Positions 31,691 to 43,930 of a DNA stretch of 64,000 bases are shown piece by piece. The position numbers were made by a program, and so were the translations under genes. The stretch is taken from NCBI RefSeq assembly GCF_036850765.1, contig NC_089493.1:187273140-187337139 (forward strand). The letters run 5' to 3'. Source of the DNA: Saccopteryx bilineata (taxonomy: Eukaryota; Chordata; Mammalia; Chiroptera; Emballonuridae). The first letter of the stretch is position 1, and each line of letters opens with the position of its first letter. The notes below the pieces were generated by a model. That model was not told where the DNA came from, did no database searches, and saw nothing but the letters and a program-made list of their open reading frames with translations.

Positions 31691-33626
31691 GATGTCTTGT
31701 CAGTCATTTTGCGTGGGTCCACCACTACCTCCTCCAGCCCTTTCCTTCTGCTCCTCCCCGTCAGGCCCTCAGGTAACATAAATTGATAAACCCACACAGG
31801 CACTTAATTTGGTTAGTGGAATCTTGGACTATTTTGATGTCTACATGGCATTCACCTTAACTGAGAAGTCATAAAATGGCCCAAAATAAAACCCCCTTGC
31901 AGAAAGAAACTGGCATTAAATTTTGATAATTTCCTCCATTACAATAATTATTTCAATCCTGGCCCAGCAATCCCATCTTATTGTAATATTTTATAGTAGT
32001 CATCCCCAAGAAAAAGCAAAATGGATTACAGAAAGCTTTTCATGGTATTTAGAATCTCATCTGATTTCCTTTATTATTCTAAATAGGCTATGACCAGATA
32101 AGAACAAAGAGACATTATCTTTCCTGCATTTGACCTTATTTATAGAGGGTATTGATCTAGTTCAAGATCTGAAAGCATGTTATGCAATAAAGATAATCAA
32201 CCTTAATTGACTAGTAAGAAAAGAACATAAGAAAATATTCTGTGGCTGTCTGATCATTGAACACCATCTTACTCGAAAAGCTTTCTATTAACAAATAGAA
32301 GAAGAAGTAAAATTTAGTGTTCTGCATTTTCAGGGTTCACTGTGACTTTTATATATTTTTACTCTTTATATTAGACATTAATATGATTACTTTAATCTGT
32401 TATTAAATTTTCTCTTCAAATTTTCCATATAATAGTATAATTCAAACTTGGCAATGATGCTGGAGAACTTAGAATCTAATTTTAGAGATAAAGCACAAGG
32501 TAAAAGGTAGGCATACAATTATTACATGAATTTGAATATATATTTATGTATATTTGTAATTATGACATTATTATAAATATTGTTATATTAATGCATTGAG
32601 AGAGGAATAATTTGAGTATTTATGCTAAATTAGGGAACTCATGAGTTTAATCATACAAACTATAATGACAGTTTCACTTGTGATTCATCAAATGACAAAT
32701 TTTGGGAAAGGCTTGTTATCAGAAAAGCAAAGGGGAAAAGGAGAGGAATGGATACTTGGTGGAAGAATTACAAGGGTCTCTCAATTTTTTTAAGTACAGA
32801 AGAGATTTGGAAATGTATGTTGCCATTGAATTGTATCTATGTTTCTTCCATTTGTTTCATAGACTATTTTGAAAATGACAACCATTTATGTTAACCACCT
32901 CTTGAAAAAATGACAACTTTCTGGATATAAATATATTTGCAGTAATTTCCAAAGGACCACAAAACATTGTAAAAGATCTATAATTTAAAAAGAAGTGAAA
33001 TAAATTAGAGGAAATTAACACTAAATATTGATAGTAATTTACTAAGGTATAGCAGGGGGTTTTAAGTTAGTGTGAGAAGGTAAACCTTGACATTTCTTAC
33101 CAAAAATGATAATAGCAAAAGAGATCAGAATCTGAGTTGTAAAAACAATAGAGTAGGTAGAACGCACAAATGCCTTCAAGCAAATTTCCACATCGGCAGC
33201 CATGTGGGACAGAATAGCAGAAAATTTGGTTTGAGTTCTCATGACTTTCAAAAGCAAATTCATTTAAACGTGTGAAAAATGCCATTTTTCTGCACAGTTG
33301 CATTTTGCATGTACATTGCTGCATGGGCCCCATTCACAAGTCTTTTGAACACTAAGTATTCTCTCGGAGTGTAGGAACTGAGATAAACGTTATTAGCAAG
33401 TTGTCCTGAGTGAGAAAATACTGTTCCTATCAGTTTCCTGGCTTTTTTTGTCTACTGCCAGTGGCAGGAACAGCTAAGCAACTTGAAAATGTTTCACATA
33501 GTAAAGATTCTTTAAACAATAATAACGGTACCCAAGTGAGAGCGTGAGATTGTCTCATCAGGGGGTCTTTGTTGGTATGTTACTTCTTACTTGTTCATGG
33601 AGAAGATCAGTTTCAGTTCTAGGAAC
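31691..33626. other. AT-rich sequence, no gene seen
   Basis: No repeat or exon recognised. 33040-33340 has balanced composition and three overlapping short frames, none recognisable; it could be conserved non-coding DNA. Confidence 0.4.
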
Positions 33627-33790
33627 CCAGTGGTTTTTAATAATAGTGCCCTTTGGAATCAAACACTGAAATTTTTTTTCCAAAATGCATGTGCCCAAGC
33701 CACACACTTAGAATATCCGGCTCAATTGGTTTAGGGTAGGGTGGTCATTTTATAAAAATTAAACTTATTACAACTGCTTAAGAATTACAG
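33627..33790 (+). mobile_element. Possible MER5-like hAT fragment
   Basis: 'cagtggtttttaataatag', 'aaaatgcatgtgcccaagcc' and 'cttagaatatccggctcaat' loosely follow the MER5 order. Eroded. Confidence 0.4.
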
Positions 33791-34374
33791 TCCTAAAAGA
33801 CTTCTTTGTGCATTGATTGTTACCTGCTTCTTTTTTAAGGTTCTAATACCTATGAGTTGCTACATGTCCTGTGCTGAAATAATAGCTCAATATTTTAGGT
33901 GCCTATCTGATATTTTTATATCGATATATATTTGTCTTTTCATTTGCAATAGTTATCTAATGGTGTCGTAGGAAAATAGATCTCAGTAATTTTGAATCTT
34001 TGATCAATGTTGGTAGAGGTCCAATGGCTTTTCTAAAATGTCTATAAACATTTGCTTCCTGAATCTCAAAGGGTGAGCTTGACAGTTTGTTCTAGGGACA
34101 AGTTCTTTCTTTGTTCTTGTAGGGGTCACTTCAGTAAGATCTTAGACGCGCTGTATTAGTCAACAAACAATATCTATCACTTATCCTTGAGGTAACGTTA
34201 TACATTGATGAAGTTGTGGAGAGGCATAGAATCTGCTCTGAGTGTGCTTCATTTTGAAAATGCAAAAGATAGTCCTGAGGATATTTTACAAGTGATTTTG
34301 AGGTGGTTGTTTCTGTTGTTATAGATTGTACTTACTTCAAAGAAATTAATGGTTTCACTTATGATTCAAAAAAC
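33791..34374. other. Unassigned sequence, no gene seen
   Basis: Nothing recognised. Confidence 0.4.
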
Positions 34375-34387
34375 GGGGGGGGGGGGG
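34375..34387. repeat. G13 homopolymer
   Basis: Thirteen consecutive G directly before a SINE head. Confidence 0.95.
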
Positions 34388-34757
34388 AGTGCTGGCCAGT
34401 TGGTTCAGTGGTAGAGTGTCGGCCTGGTGTGTAGAAGTCCTGGGTTCGATTCCTGGTCAGGGCACACAGGAGAAGCTCCCATCTGCTTCTCCACCCCTCC
34501 CCCTCTCCTTTCACTCTTTCTCTCTCTTCCCCTCCCCCAGCCAAGGCTTCATGGGAGCAAAGTTGGCCCCATGCTGAGGACGGCTCCATGGCCTCCACCT
34601 CAGGTCTTAGAATGGCTCCAGTTGCAGCAGAACAATGCCCCAAAGGGGCAGAGCATCGCCCCCTGGTGGGCATGTGGGGTGGATCCCGGTGGGGCACATG
34701 CAGGAGTCTGCCTGACTGCTGACACACACACCCAGCTTCTCACTTCAGATAAAGACA
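34388..34757 (+). mobile_element. VES-type SINE, A-type head
   Basis: Head with D-arm GGTTCAGTGGTAGAG and exact B box GGTTCGATTCC, the usual pyrimidine body, one 22-bp unit with a CTCF-like core, and a CA-rich region in place of a clean poly(A) tail. Target duplications were not found, so the right edge is approximate. Confidence 0.88.
34658..34669 (-). promoter_or_regulatory. CTCF-like core in SINE
   Basis: CCACCAGGGGGC on the minus strand, 16 of 19 bases over the longer consensus recalled from memory. Occupancy unknown. Confidence 0.45.
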
Positions 34758-35399
34758 GGGTGTGGAGAAGGCTTGATATGAGGGGAGTGGGCAGAGGGGC
34801 AGAGGAGGAAGAAAGAAGGACTATTTGGTGGAAGATAGAATTATAAGTCTTATTTTTAAGTGAAGACCAGTTTTGGAAACCTCTCCATGGCTTGTTCACA
34901 GGTTGATGCCCTTGTTCAGTCTGCAGGTTTGTCCCAGGTTTTACAATGTTGATTCAAACCATAGATGTGGAATGTATGCCCCCTTCCTCTACGTTCTTCA
35001 TTGTGCACACCCACCTGGTGAACTCAGGTCTTGACCTGATGGGTGGCAGTAAGTGTAAAAACTCAGAAAAAAATCAAGCCCGAATCCTTTTCTCAAGATT
35101 ACAAGAAAAGTCTGGTTAGACTCATACATTAATATTTGTGTCCCCTCATATAATTAGCACCTGGCAACAGAGGATAAAAAAACAATTATATATTCATGGA
35201 ACCCCAAGAGTGAACGGCATGTCAGCAGTAAAAAAGGTAAAGCCCTTTTTGTTCCGACCTTCTCTCCTGTGTTCTCTCTCTTCACGGTACCGTTCTGAAT
35301 TCAGAACTTTGAGTTTTTCCTCATTTGCTGTTCAATTCTGTAAGTACTGCCTCATTTCTATCAGGTGACGCCACATAATCCCAATTTCATTGCCTTAGT
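34758..35399. other. Unassigned sequence, no gene seen
   Basis: Nothing recognised; the frame at 35138-35368 has no recognisable domain. Confidence 0.4.
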
Positions 35400-35690
35400 T
35401 CAAGTCCTCATACCTTGGGGAGTATGGTGAATAGTGATTCTAATTGTTGGTACTGGCCTCAGGTATACTTATATGTGAATCCTGAGGTTCCTAGCTACCA
35501 TCCACATAAACTTAGACAAGTCACTTTATCTTCCTAAACTCAACTGGTAAATGAAAATTATAAAGATAGAGCACTTACAGAGATGTTATAACAATTAAAT
35601 GAGGTAATGCATAACAGAAAGTAACATGTGGTGTGCATAAGGTAAACATCCTAGTTACTGCTTTGACAACTAATAAAATAATAATAAGTC
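35400..35690 (+). mobile_element. MIR SINE, diverged
   Basis: 'acttagacaagtcactttat', 'aaactcaactggtaaatga' and 'acaattaaatgaggtaatgc' follow MIR order. Confidence 0.6.
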
Positions 35691-35853
35691 AGTGTCACCA
35701 GGACTACAGGAATAATTTTCCTATTTTAATATTTTTAGATTTTGTATTTAGGCTTGTCTGATTATATTTTTTATTACTATCAAAATGTCATTCATTCTCA
35801 AGTTTTTCCCCTACACAAATATATACATATATATGTTGTTCAGCATACACAAA

Positions 35854-35872
35854 TACACACACACACACACAC
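35854..35872. repeat. (CA)n microsatellite
   Basis: About nine CA units. Confidence 0.9.
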
Positions 35873-35984
35873 AATTACATGAATAAAAATAAAAATGTGT
35901 TGACAAGCATAAGTGGGTTGTTCAAATGTAGAATTGAGTTTGGGGTTTTCAAATGATACTATTGCCTTTGTATCTTCATCTTTT

Positions 35985-36815
35985 TCTCCTTCAACCCCAT
36001 CCCCAACCCTGCCCTATCCCCATGCACATCCTCACCCCCATCCGCACCCCTATTTTCATCCCCACCCCATCCTCACTCCCATCCTCACTCCCATCCTCAC
36101 CCCACCCCCATCCACATCCTCACCCCACCCCCATCCACATCCTCACCCCACCTCCATCCGCATCCTCACCCCCATTCGCACCCCCATTTTCACCCCCACC
36201 CCATCCTCCCATCCTCACCCCCACCCCCATCCACATCCCCATGCACATCCTCACCCCCATCCGCATCCTCACCCCCATCCGCATCCTCACCCCCATCCTC
36301 ACCCCCATCCTCACTCCCATCCTCACCCCACCCCCATCCACATCCTCACCCCCATCCTCACCCCCATCCGCATCCTCACCCCCATCCCCATCCCCACTCC
36401 CATCCTCACTCCCATCCTCACCCCACCCCCATCCACATCCCCATCCACATCCTCACCCCCATCCACATCCCCATCCACATCCTCACCCCCATCCGCACCC
36501 CCATTTTCACCCCCACCCCATCCTCACTCCCATCCTCACCCCACCCCCATCCACATCCTCACCCCCATCCTCACCGCCATCCGCATCCTCACCCCCATCC
36601 GCATCCTCACCCCCATCTCCATCACCATCTCCAACCCCATCCACATCCCTATCTGCATCCCCATCTCCAACCCCATTCTCTATTCTCATCCCCATCCCTA
36701 TTTGCATCTCCATCCCCATTGTCATCCCCATCCCCATCCCCATCTCCATCCGCATGGCCATCTCCAACCCCACCCCTACCCTTATCCTTCTCCTTCTCCT
36801 CAACCATCCTGCCAT
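35985..36815. repeat. C-rich CATCCC/CACCCC hexamer minisatellite
   Basis: About 830 bp built from hexamers CCCCAT, CATCCT, CATCCA, CATCCG and CACCCC, often paired into 12-mers (CATCCTCACCCC). Higher-order structure is visible: a distinctive ATTTTCA interruption recurs at 36052, 36186 and 36503, each embedded in similar C-rich context. The minus strand is G-rich with closely spaced GGGG runs. Long frames (His-Pro and Thr-Pro-Ile repeats; 312 and 294 codons) are by-products of a repeat whose unit is a multiple of three. Confidence 0.95.
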
Positions 36816-39094
36816 CTCTCAGATCCACCTTCTATAACCTCCCTCTGGTAAAGCACCCTTGTGTTTAGGAAACGTTAGCTTTTCTAGTGTTTTAGTTATA
36901 GTTGTTCCTAGGCCAACCACGGTGGCCGGAAGCATGGCTTACCATCATTGGCCAGCCATAGTACATGCTCCCTTGCACCCAGCAAGGTAGAATACTGTGA
37001 TAAGAAGCTCCTAACCCTACAGGAAGTGGGGAAAGGGCAGACCTCTTAAGTGAAAGTGTTTGCGTCTATCCGTAATAGGGGACGGGGAATCGAGCAGATT
37101 TCAGTTCAGCATACAGCCAATGCCACGGTCCACGTCTTACCTGTGTGCGCTTATAATTTTCAATATGCAGCAGCTGAAATATATATTATCTCTTTATTAC
37201 TCAAAGGGGAATTGGATATGCATAGTATAAGAAGAAAAACAGTGAGTCTTCTCGGCTAACTAAGAAGAAAAAAAATAACATTAGTTTTAACATGGCTCAC
37301 AGAAAAATGAAGTGTGTTGTGAGATTTCAATGTAATAGATTCTTGACTGAAAACATCCGAGTTGAATGATGAAGCCCAGGGCCTTTCAGACTATGCTGCC
37401 GCCTTCCCTTATAACATCTGGGCCTCTGATCTTCCAGCCTCTCGTTTGGAATCTGCTCTCCACGGCAACACCTCTTAGCCTATGCAATAGTCCATAATGC
37501 TCCTCTGATTTTCACATGCAATTTATATTATCTAACATTGTTTTCTTGCTACTGGGCCTAACAGCTGGTCCGCAGTCACTTCTCCATTATTATTGGTTAA
37601 ATTATTTTGATGACTAGGAAACAATCATAGTTCAGTGCATGGTAGAAGTTAACAGATTGAGTGAATATTTGGCTGTTACGGATTCAGAGGCAAAGGAGCA
37701 ATTCTAGCAGAGTAAAGTAAGGTGCAAATCCTGCAGAATGGTCAGGCTGCAAATTTGTGATGCTGCTATTATATTTGTGCTAACAGAATGAATGGGATCT
37801 GAAGTGTTTTAAACCTGGCCTTGGGCCAAGTTCCCCAGGGTTCTAGGGACTGCTGAGAATCACTGATATTTAGTGCCTTTTTATTTAGACCCAACCATTA
37901 AGGCTTGAAATAGAGACAAGAACTGTAGATTCAAGAGTGCTTCAGCAGAACTCCCTTTATTAGTTGCATTTTTGTGTATTGATTACCATTGATCACATGC
38001 ACCAAACCATATACAGAAATACAAACAGCACTTCAATCAACTTCCAGCATTTTTACGTTGCAATTAACAAAGAGCGAAGTGAAGCTGCTTTTTGATTTGA
38101 TACAGAATTGGGACAATAGATTTCAAAGTTTCAGCACTCCCTACAGTAGTAGTATGATGGCCAAGCAAATAGTTTCCTATTTCAGTTGAGAAGGACAATA
38201 TTATTGTTTGCTCATCATAAAAGTTCAGTTATTTACTCTTAAAAGCAAAAGCTGTGCATTCTCAGTACTTTTAGCTTTTGCACTAAAATAAATTAATTAC
38301 CCTGGAATTAACTGAAATTTTTATTTAAACCCAATTTAAGACTTGGGTAATCTGCAAGGTTCTTAATTGAAAAATCCATGCAGCGGAAGCAGTAGCTGTC
38401 TCAGCAGTGTGGAATACTTGAGGCATAGTCCTGTCAACTCCTCCATGGATGTCAGGAGTAGAAATAGCTTTCCAATTTCAAGGACAGGAACAGTCCATGT
38501 CATAGGGTGTCAGTTTGATAATGAATACTGGGTTGAGATTCTAAGTTTTTATTTCGAATTCTGTTCCGCTTTTATCAAACTACATGAAACAAGGCAAATA
38601 ATTTAGCTCCTCTGCCATGTTAATTTCTCATTTGGAGCATGTAGCAAATAACCCAGTAAATATTAAGTATCACGCATTTTGTTTTATGTATCCAAGTTAC
38701 ACTCCATTGCTATGAATAAAGTGTTCAGTTGTTCCATAAGAATATATCCTACTCCCAACCTCTGTTCCATCTCCCTAGAAACAATCATTTTTAGCTCTGT
38801 TAGCTGATTATTTTGGTGCTTACAGCCATTTCTCTAAATAAATCATTCTGAGTATTAGTTTTTGCAGATTCATTGTCTATTAGCTTCCCTTTATGTTAAG
38901 ATGGGTATTTTGCTTTGTTCCTATTTCTGCCTCCTCCCCCCCCCCAGCACAAGTCGCGCATCTCATCATTGGTGCCCCTTTCCCCATATCCAGCCATCAT
39001 AATAACAATGGTAAGCTCAGTTCCTTTCCCTTACCCGCACATTTTGTTTAATTATTACTTTAATTTTGTTGCTGGTGGTGGTTTTAGCCTAGTG
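36816..39094. other. Repeat-poor sequence, no gene recognised
   Basis: About 2.3 kb without an identifiable transposon. Balanced composition around 37330-37560 and 37680-38560 could reflect conserved non-coding DNA (inference). Short frames at 37989-38189 and 38367-38606 have no recognisable domain. Confidence 0.4.
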
Positions 39095-39096
39095 TG

Positions 39097-39452
39097 TTAG
39101 TTTCCTAGAACTGCAGTAACCAAGTACCAAAGACCTGGCAGTTTAAAGAACAGAAGTTTTTTTTTTGCCACAGTTCTGAAGCCTGGACATGTGATATCAA
39201 GGTGACAGGAGGGTGGGTTTTTTTCTGAGACCTCTTCTTCACTTGTGGGTGGCTGTCTTCTCCTTGGGTCTTCCTATGGTCTTCTCATGGTCTTCTTTCT
39301 GTACATGTCTTTGTCCAAATTTCCTCTTATATCCTTCATATTAGATTAGGACCCACCCTAATACCCTCAATTTAACTTGATTGCCTCTTTAAAGTCTTCC
39401 CTCTTTTTGGAGTTATGGTGACTCCAAGGACAGTAGTATTCAGAAGTACTGG
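39097..39452 (-). mobile_element. MLT1 LTR (ERVL-MaLR), antisense, main part
   Basis: 'gtgtgttagtttcctagaac', 'ttctgaagcctggacatg', 'ccaaatttcctcttatatcc' and 'attcagaagtactgg' are reverse MLT1 text. The remainder resumes at 40154 beyond a solo LTR insertion. Confidence 0.85.
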
Positions 39453-40153
39453 TGTAAAGCCAGTAGCCATGGCTACCATCACAGCCACCTGGCCCATGCA
39501 GGTTCGCATTGGATTTGGACAGTCAGTAAAGAAACAATGGAGCCAAAAACTGATGGGTCATCATCTTTAATCCTAGCTTGCACCCGGCGGGCAAGTAAAA
39601 ACACACACTGGGCTCCAAAACCCACTCACATTCAGTGCTCACAAAGCTACTGACTTATCCGAGTTTCCTAGAATCAAAGGTTTCTAGCTCACCAGACTTA
39701 TTTACCTCTGTTCTCCATCTCCTTCCTTCTCCCTGCACAAACTCTGCACAAACTGGCTTCTCACTCAACACTCCGCCATCTTGGCTGCTTCTCCTGGCCT
39801 CCTCCACGTGGCCTCTCTCTGCTCTCTGCTCTCTAATGCTAATCTCAGGAACTGAGAGAGCAAGCTCCCATTCTTCCCCCATTTTATAGTGTAGAAATCC
39901 AAACCTTTAATCCAATATACAAAATAGGGAAGTCTCTAATACAAAGTCACTTCTCTGAGGCATGATGGGATTGCACCACCCCACATCAAAAAGGGTGGGA
40001 AAGGCTTAGTCCTAAAACCAAGCCCCAGGCTACAAGGATCCTGCCTGCCCACAGCCCACCCCCAACACACATTAACATCACCTGGGCAGTGGCTTCCACG
40101 TGGGCAGTGCCATCTTTAACAAAGTGAGCATAATATATTTTATCTGCCCAACA
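39453..40153 (-). mobile_element. Solo LTR (ERVL-like), copy 1
   Basis: On the minus strand it begins TGTTGGGCAG and ends GGCTTTACA, the TG..CA ends of an LTR, 701 bp. A TATAAAA box sits near 39883-39889 in reverse, and ATTAAA-type signals lie nearer the right LTR end (39569-39575 region). Target duplication ACTGG (39448-39452) and ACTGA (40154-40158), 4 of 5 bases. Five bases fits ERVL-type integration. No internal viral sequence. The 75-84-codon frames inside are not genes. Copy 2 is at 42959. Confidence 0.88.
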
Positions 40154-40212
40154 ACTGAGTATTAAGTCTTCAACATACAAATTTCAGGTTGACAAAATTT
40201 ATTTCACAGCAC
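40154..40212 (-). mobile_element. MLT1 LTR, distal part after solo LTR
   Basis: 'gtattaagtcttcaacatac' followed by 'aaatttcaggttgacaaaat' continues the MLT1 text interrupted at 39452; rejoining the flanks restores continuous MLT1 order. Confidence 0.75.
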
Positions 40213-40928
40213 TTAATTTTCTGTGTAATCCATAGACAACTCCAAACTTGCCACAAATTATGTAAATCTCCTCTCCAGGCAGTTTTTTTTAGATCTACTA
40301 AGCCACCTTTTCTATTCTTAATTTTACTGCTGTTCTTACAATACTTGTTCTACCTGTCATTTTGTGTTTTTATATATTCAATTAGAATTTTATTATATTT
40401 TTATGGCATTTCAAGGGGGAAGAAATACAGATGCTTGTGTTTAATATAACATTTTTTTTCTCCCTGGGTGTCAAATAAACACATTATTTTGAAAGAGCTG
40501 GTCAAGATTGTTGCTATAGAGAAGTAGTTCAGGTTGTGTCTAAAAGCTAGGAGCACGGTATATATCATAAATTGTAGGATTTTCTTCCATATGTGCACCA
40601 CACAGACATTTGATTTGGTCATTGAGTTTAGAAAGAGACACAGCATCGCAGAGGCTCTTCCAATAGTTCTCGCCGCGTGAGTCAGGGAGCAGGCATGGCT
40701 GAACAAGGTGGGATGAACTGAACGCTAGGGATGAGGAAAGGAGATGATGAGAATGAGAGGAGGGAGAAGGAAAGAAGTACCAAAATGGTTGAAAGCATGA
40801 GAAAGAAGGAGAAAACAAAATGGATATCTGGTAAGCAGCTCATGGAGGAAGAGTGACTCGGATGAGGAGCACTCATTATCTAAGCCTCCTTTTTTATTTA
40901 TTTATTTATTTTTAAGGTGGAAGGCTCC
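40213..40928. other. Unassigned sequence, no gene seen
   Basis: Contains a purine-rich stretch at 40730-40830 and a (TTTA)n at 40892-40912. No transposon recognised. Confidence 0.4.
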
Positions 40929-40936
40929 ATCTAAAA

Positions 40937-41255
40937 CAGGGGTCGGGAACCTTTTTGGCTGAGGGAGCCATGAACGCCACATATTTTAAAATGTAATTCC
41001 ATGAGAGCCATACAACGACCCGTGTACATTATGCATTATCCAATAAAAATTTGGTGTTGTCCCGGAGGGCAGCTGTGATTGGCTCCAGCCACTCACAACC
41101 ATGAACATGAGTGGTAGGAAATGAATGGATTGTAATACATGAGAATGTTTTATATTTTTAATGTTATTTTTTTTAATTAAAGATTTGTCTGTGAGCCAAA
41201 TGCAGCCATCAAAAGAGCCACATCTGGCTCACGAGCCATAGGTTCCCGACCCTTG
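40937..41255 (+). mobile_element. hAT MITE, 319 bp
   Basis: Terminal inverted repeats CAGGGGTCGGGAACCT and, in reverse complement at the right, CAAGGGTCGGGAACCT. Perfect 8-bp target duplication ATCTAAAA at 40929-40936 and 41256-41263. Sub-terminal 'gagagccatacaacgacc' and 'gtcccggagggcagctgtga' fit a MITE family I recall from bats. No frame. Confidence 0.93.
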
Positions 41256-41263
41256 ATCTAAAA

Positions 41264-42953
41264 TCTAGAAACTAGATTAAGAGTGGCAACCTATCAAGTA
41301 TAATTGAAATTGCAAAAATAATCTTTTCTTGGAAATGCATCATCCATCCAATCCTTGACACAAATTGAGATGTCAACTGACACCAAGGAAATTTTTTTTT
41401 AATTACTTTTAAAATATATATATATATAAAACCCTGTTTTGTTAGTTAAATTTCTATATGATCAAGATAGCCTCATGCAAACTAGAGGCAGGGATACAAT
41501 GTTAGCATTAAAGCATCTTTAAAAATAGACTTTGTCTATATCCTCTAATCACGGTGTAACTCAAAATTGAAGAATACTTTTGAAGACATCAGTAAAAACT
41601 AGGTATAGGATGCTTCCTGAAATAACTATTTTTATTTATTAGCACAATAGTAATTATCCAACTAGGTTAAATTCTGTTAAGCGTTATCTCATATGATAAA
41701 ATTCCGAAAGTGATCGTAATTAGTATTCAGAGAACATTAAAGGAGGTTAACTCACATTGGTGTTACAGTAGTAACTTGATTAGGTGGCATGCTACCTATT
41801 ACCTTAATTATACTGCTTATTGATGTAATGCCAAAATTTCTGCTCTTTTATCAATTGGAATACCTACACCACAATTATTCTATACAATACCTAAAACTGG
41901 TAATTTTCCTCATTGGTACAGTGCCTCCTGACAGTGTGATAACATGCCTCTCTGGGTCCTGGCAATCTGCCAAAAAGCAATGCTATTTGCAAAAGGAGAA
42001 AAAAATTCTGTATCTCTGTGTGTCTATGTATACTTTATGCTCAAAAGCAGAAAATAATTTACATATTCCTATGACAAGCCAGATACACTCCCAGGCTGTT
42101 TTGAGGTTGGAGCCTAGAAAAGAAAATGCCGTTCAACATTGAAAGGACAAATATTTCAAAACATTCTTTTTTTTTTTTTCCTAAGTAGTTCTTAAAGTGG
42201 ACCTGGTTTTTCTTAAAAGTTACACCACCACCAGGTTTCACAGGAACTTCCTTCTGAGGCATGAGCAGTCAATGCCAACCCCATCATCAACTTGTGCCCC
42301 TGGGGTTCCTGTCTTTTCTTGTGTCAAATTTTAATTAACGTGGAAACATTTTCTGTTGCAAATGTTTCGAAAGCTTTTGAACATTTAAGTAAAACATAGT
42401 CTGTTGGACTCAGACCCTTTTTCTCTCCATCAAGGGAAAGTAGGGAAGTTTGCTTTCCAAAACCATTTTTGCATATGAATCACAATGGGCAGAGCAGTAG
42501 TAACAATTATTTTGCAAAATGTGCTGGAAAGAGACAGGGAGCAGAAGGGATGTGGAAGGTAGGGGAGGGACAGAGAGAAAGAGAGAGATGACAATTTAAA
42601 ACAATTCATGGAAATAGAATTTGAAAACTTTTCTTGAAATCTGGATTCCACTGTTACTGACAGCTTGCAGGGCACTCGATCTGGCAAAGTGTGAAAAAAA
42701 ATTGTAACTTAACTTCAATTTTATTTTTATTACTTTTTATTATGAAAAGGTTTAAACATGAATAAAATTAGAGAGAATTATAATCAGAGAGAGTACATAA
42801 TCAATCCATAAACAGACCACTTGAATTAGGTTGCTGTTAGCGTTTTGCTGTATTTGCTTCCGTGTTCTTTGCCCTGATGTGATCTAAAGCAAATCCTAAA
42901 ACATCATGACATGTTACCCCCAAAAAACTCTTGAAAATATGGGAAATTTCTGT
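41264..42953. other. Unassigned AT-rich sequence
   Basis: A 117-codon plus frame at 41789-42142 has no recognisable domain. Nothing assigned. Confidence 0.4.
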
Positions 42954-42958
42954 ACATA

Positions 42959-43665
42959 TGTAAAGCCATTAGGCACGGCCACCATCAGAGCAGCCTGGCC
43001 CATGCAGGTTCGCATTGGATTTGGACAGTCGGTAAAGAAAAAACGGAGCCAAAAACTGGTGGGCCATCATCTTTAATCCTAGCTTGCACCCAGTGGGCAA
43101 GCAAAAACACACACTGGGCTCCAAAACCCACTCACATTCAGTGCTCACAAAGCTACTGACTTATCCGAGTTTCCTAGAATCAAAGGTTTCTAGCTCACCA
43201 GACTTACTCACCTCTGTTCCCCATCTCCTTCCTTCTCCCTGCACAAACTCTGCACAAACTGGCTTCTCACTCAACACTCCGCCATCTTGGCTGCTTCTCC
43301 TGGCCTCTTCCACGTGGCCTTTTTCTGCTCTCTGCTCTGCTCTCTCCTCTAATGATAATCTCAGGAACCAAGAGCAAGCTCCTGTTCTGCCCCTGTTTTA
43401 TAGTGTATAAATCCAAACCTTTAATCCAATATACAAAATAGGAAAGTCTCTAATACAAAGTCACTTTCTGGGGCATGATGGGATTGTACCACCCCACATC
43501 AAAAAGGGTGGGAAAGGCTTAATCCCAAAACTAAGCCCCAGGCTACAAGGATTCTGCCTGCCCACAGCCCACAGAGACACACATTAATATCACCTGGGCA
43601 ACGGCCTCCACGTGGGCAGCGCCATCTTTAACAAAGTGAGCATAATACATTTTATCTGCCCAACA
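42959..43665 (-). mobile_element. Solo LTR (ERVL-like), copy 2
   Basis: Same family and orientation as copy 1 at 39453, 707 bp, very similar along its length with scattered substitutions and short indels. Perfect 5-bp target duplication ACATA at 42954-42958 and 43666-43670. The different target sequence shows an independent integration rather than a segmental duplication. No viral gene is present. Confidence 0.92.
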
Positions 43666-43675
43666 ACATACCATG

Positions 43676-43930
43676 ATTTTTTTTGAGAGAGACAGAGAGA
43701 GATATAGAAAAGATGGGAGAGAAAGAAAGTTGGCATTATTTTTAGAGAGAGAAATAGAGAAAAGAAAGGGGAGTGGAGAGAGAGAAGCATCAACTCATTG
43801 CACCACTTAGTTGTGCATTAGTTGCTGCTCATACCTGCCTGGACCAGGGATCGAACTGGAGACCTAAGACTCAAGCCAGCAACCCTGGTCTTAAACCAGA
43901 GACCACAGGCTTGAGCCAGTGACCTTGACT
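43676..43930 (-). mobile_element. VES-type SINE fragment, antisense
   Basis: T-rich left tail, (GA)-rich stretch, then 'ctggaccagggatcgaactg' and 'cttgagccagtgacctt'. The head is missing at the right. Confidence 0.7.

Noticed and set aside
35913..36851. 312- and 294-codon overlapping frames with His-Pro and Thr-Pro-Ile repeats
   Set aside because: They are produced by a hexamer-based minisatellite whose unit is a multiple of three, so frames stay open by chance; two frames are open at once and there is no unique coding sequence.
39635..39889. 84-codon frame repeated at 43084-43410 as a duplicated gene
   Set aside because: Both lie inside solo LTR copies, antisense to the LTR, and the similarity is that of the LTR.
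39453..43665. One provirus with two LTRs
   Set aside because: The intervening 2.8 kb has no viral gene-like sequence and holds a hAT MITE. Each LTR has its own distinct target duplication, and each LTR ends in its own flank.
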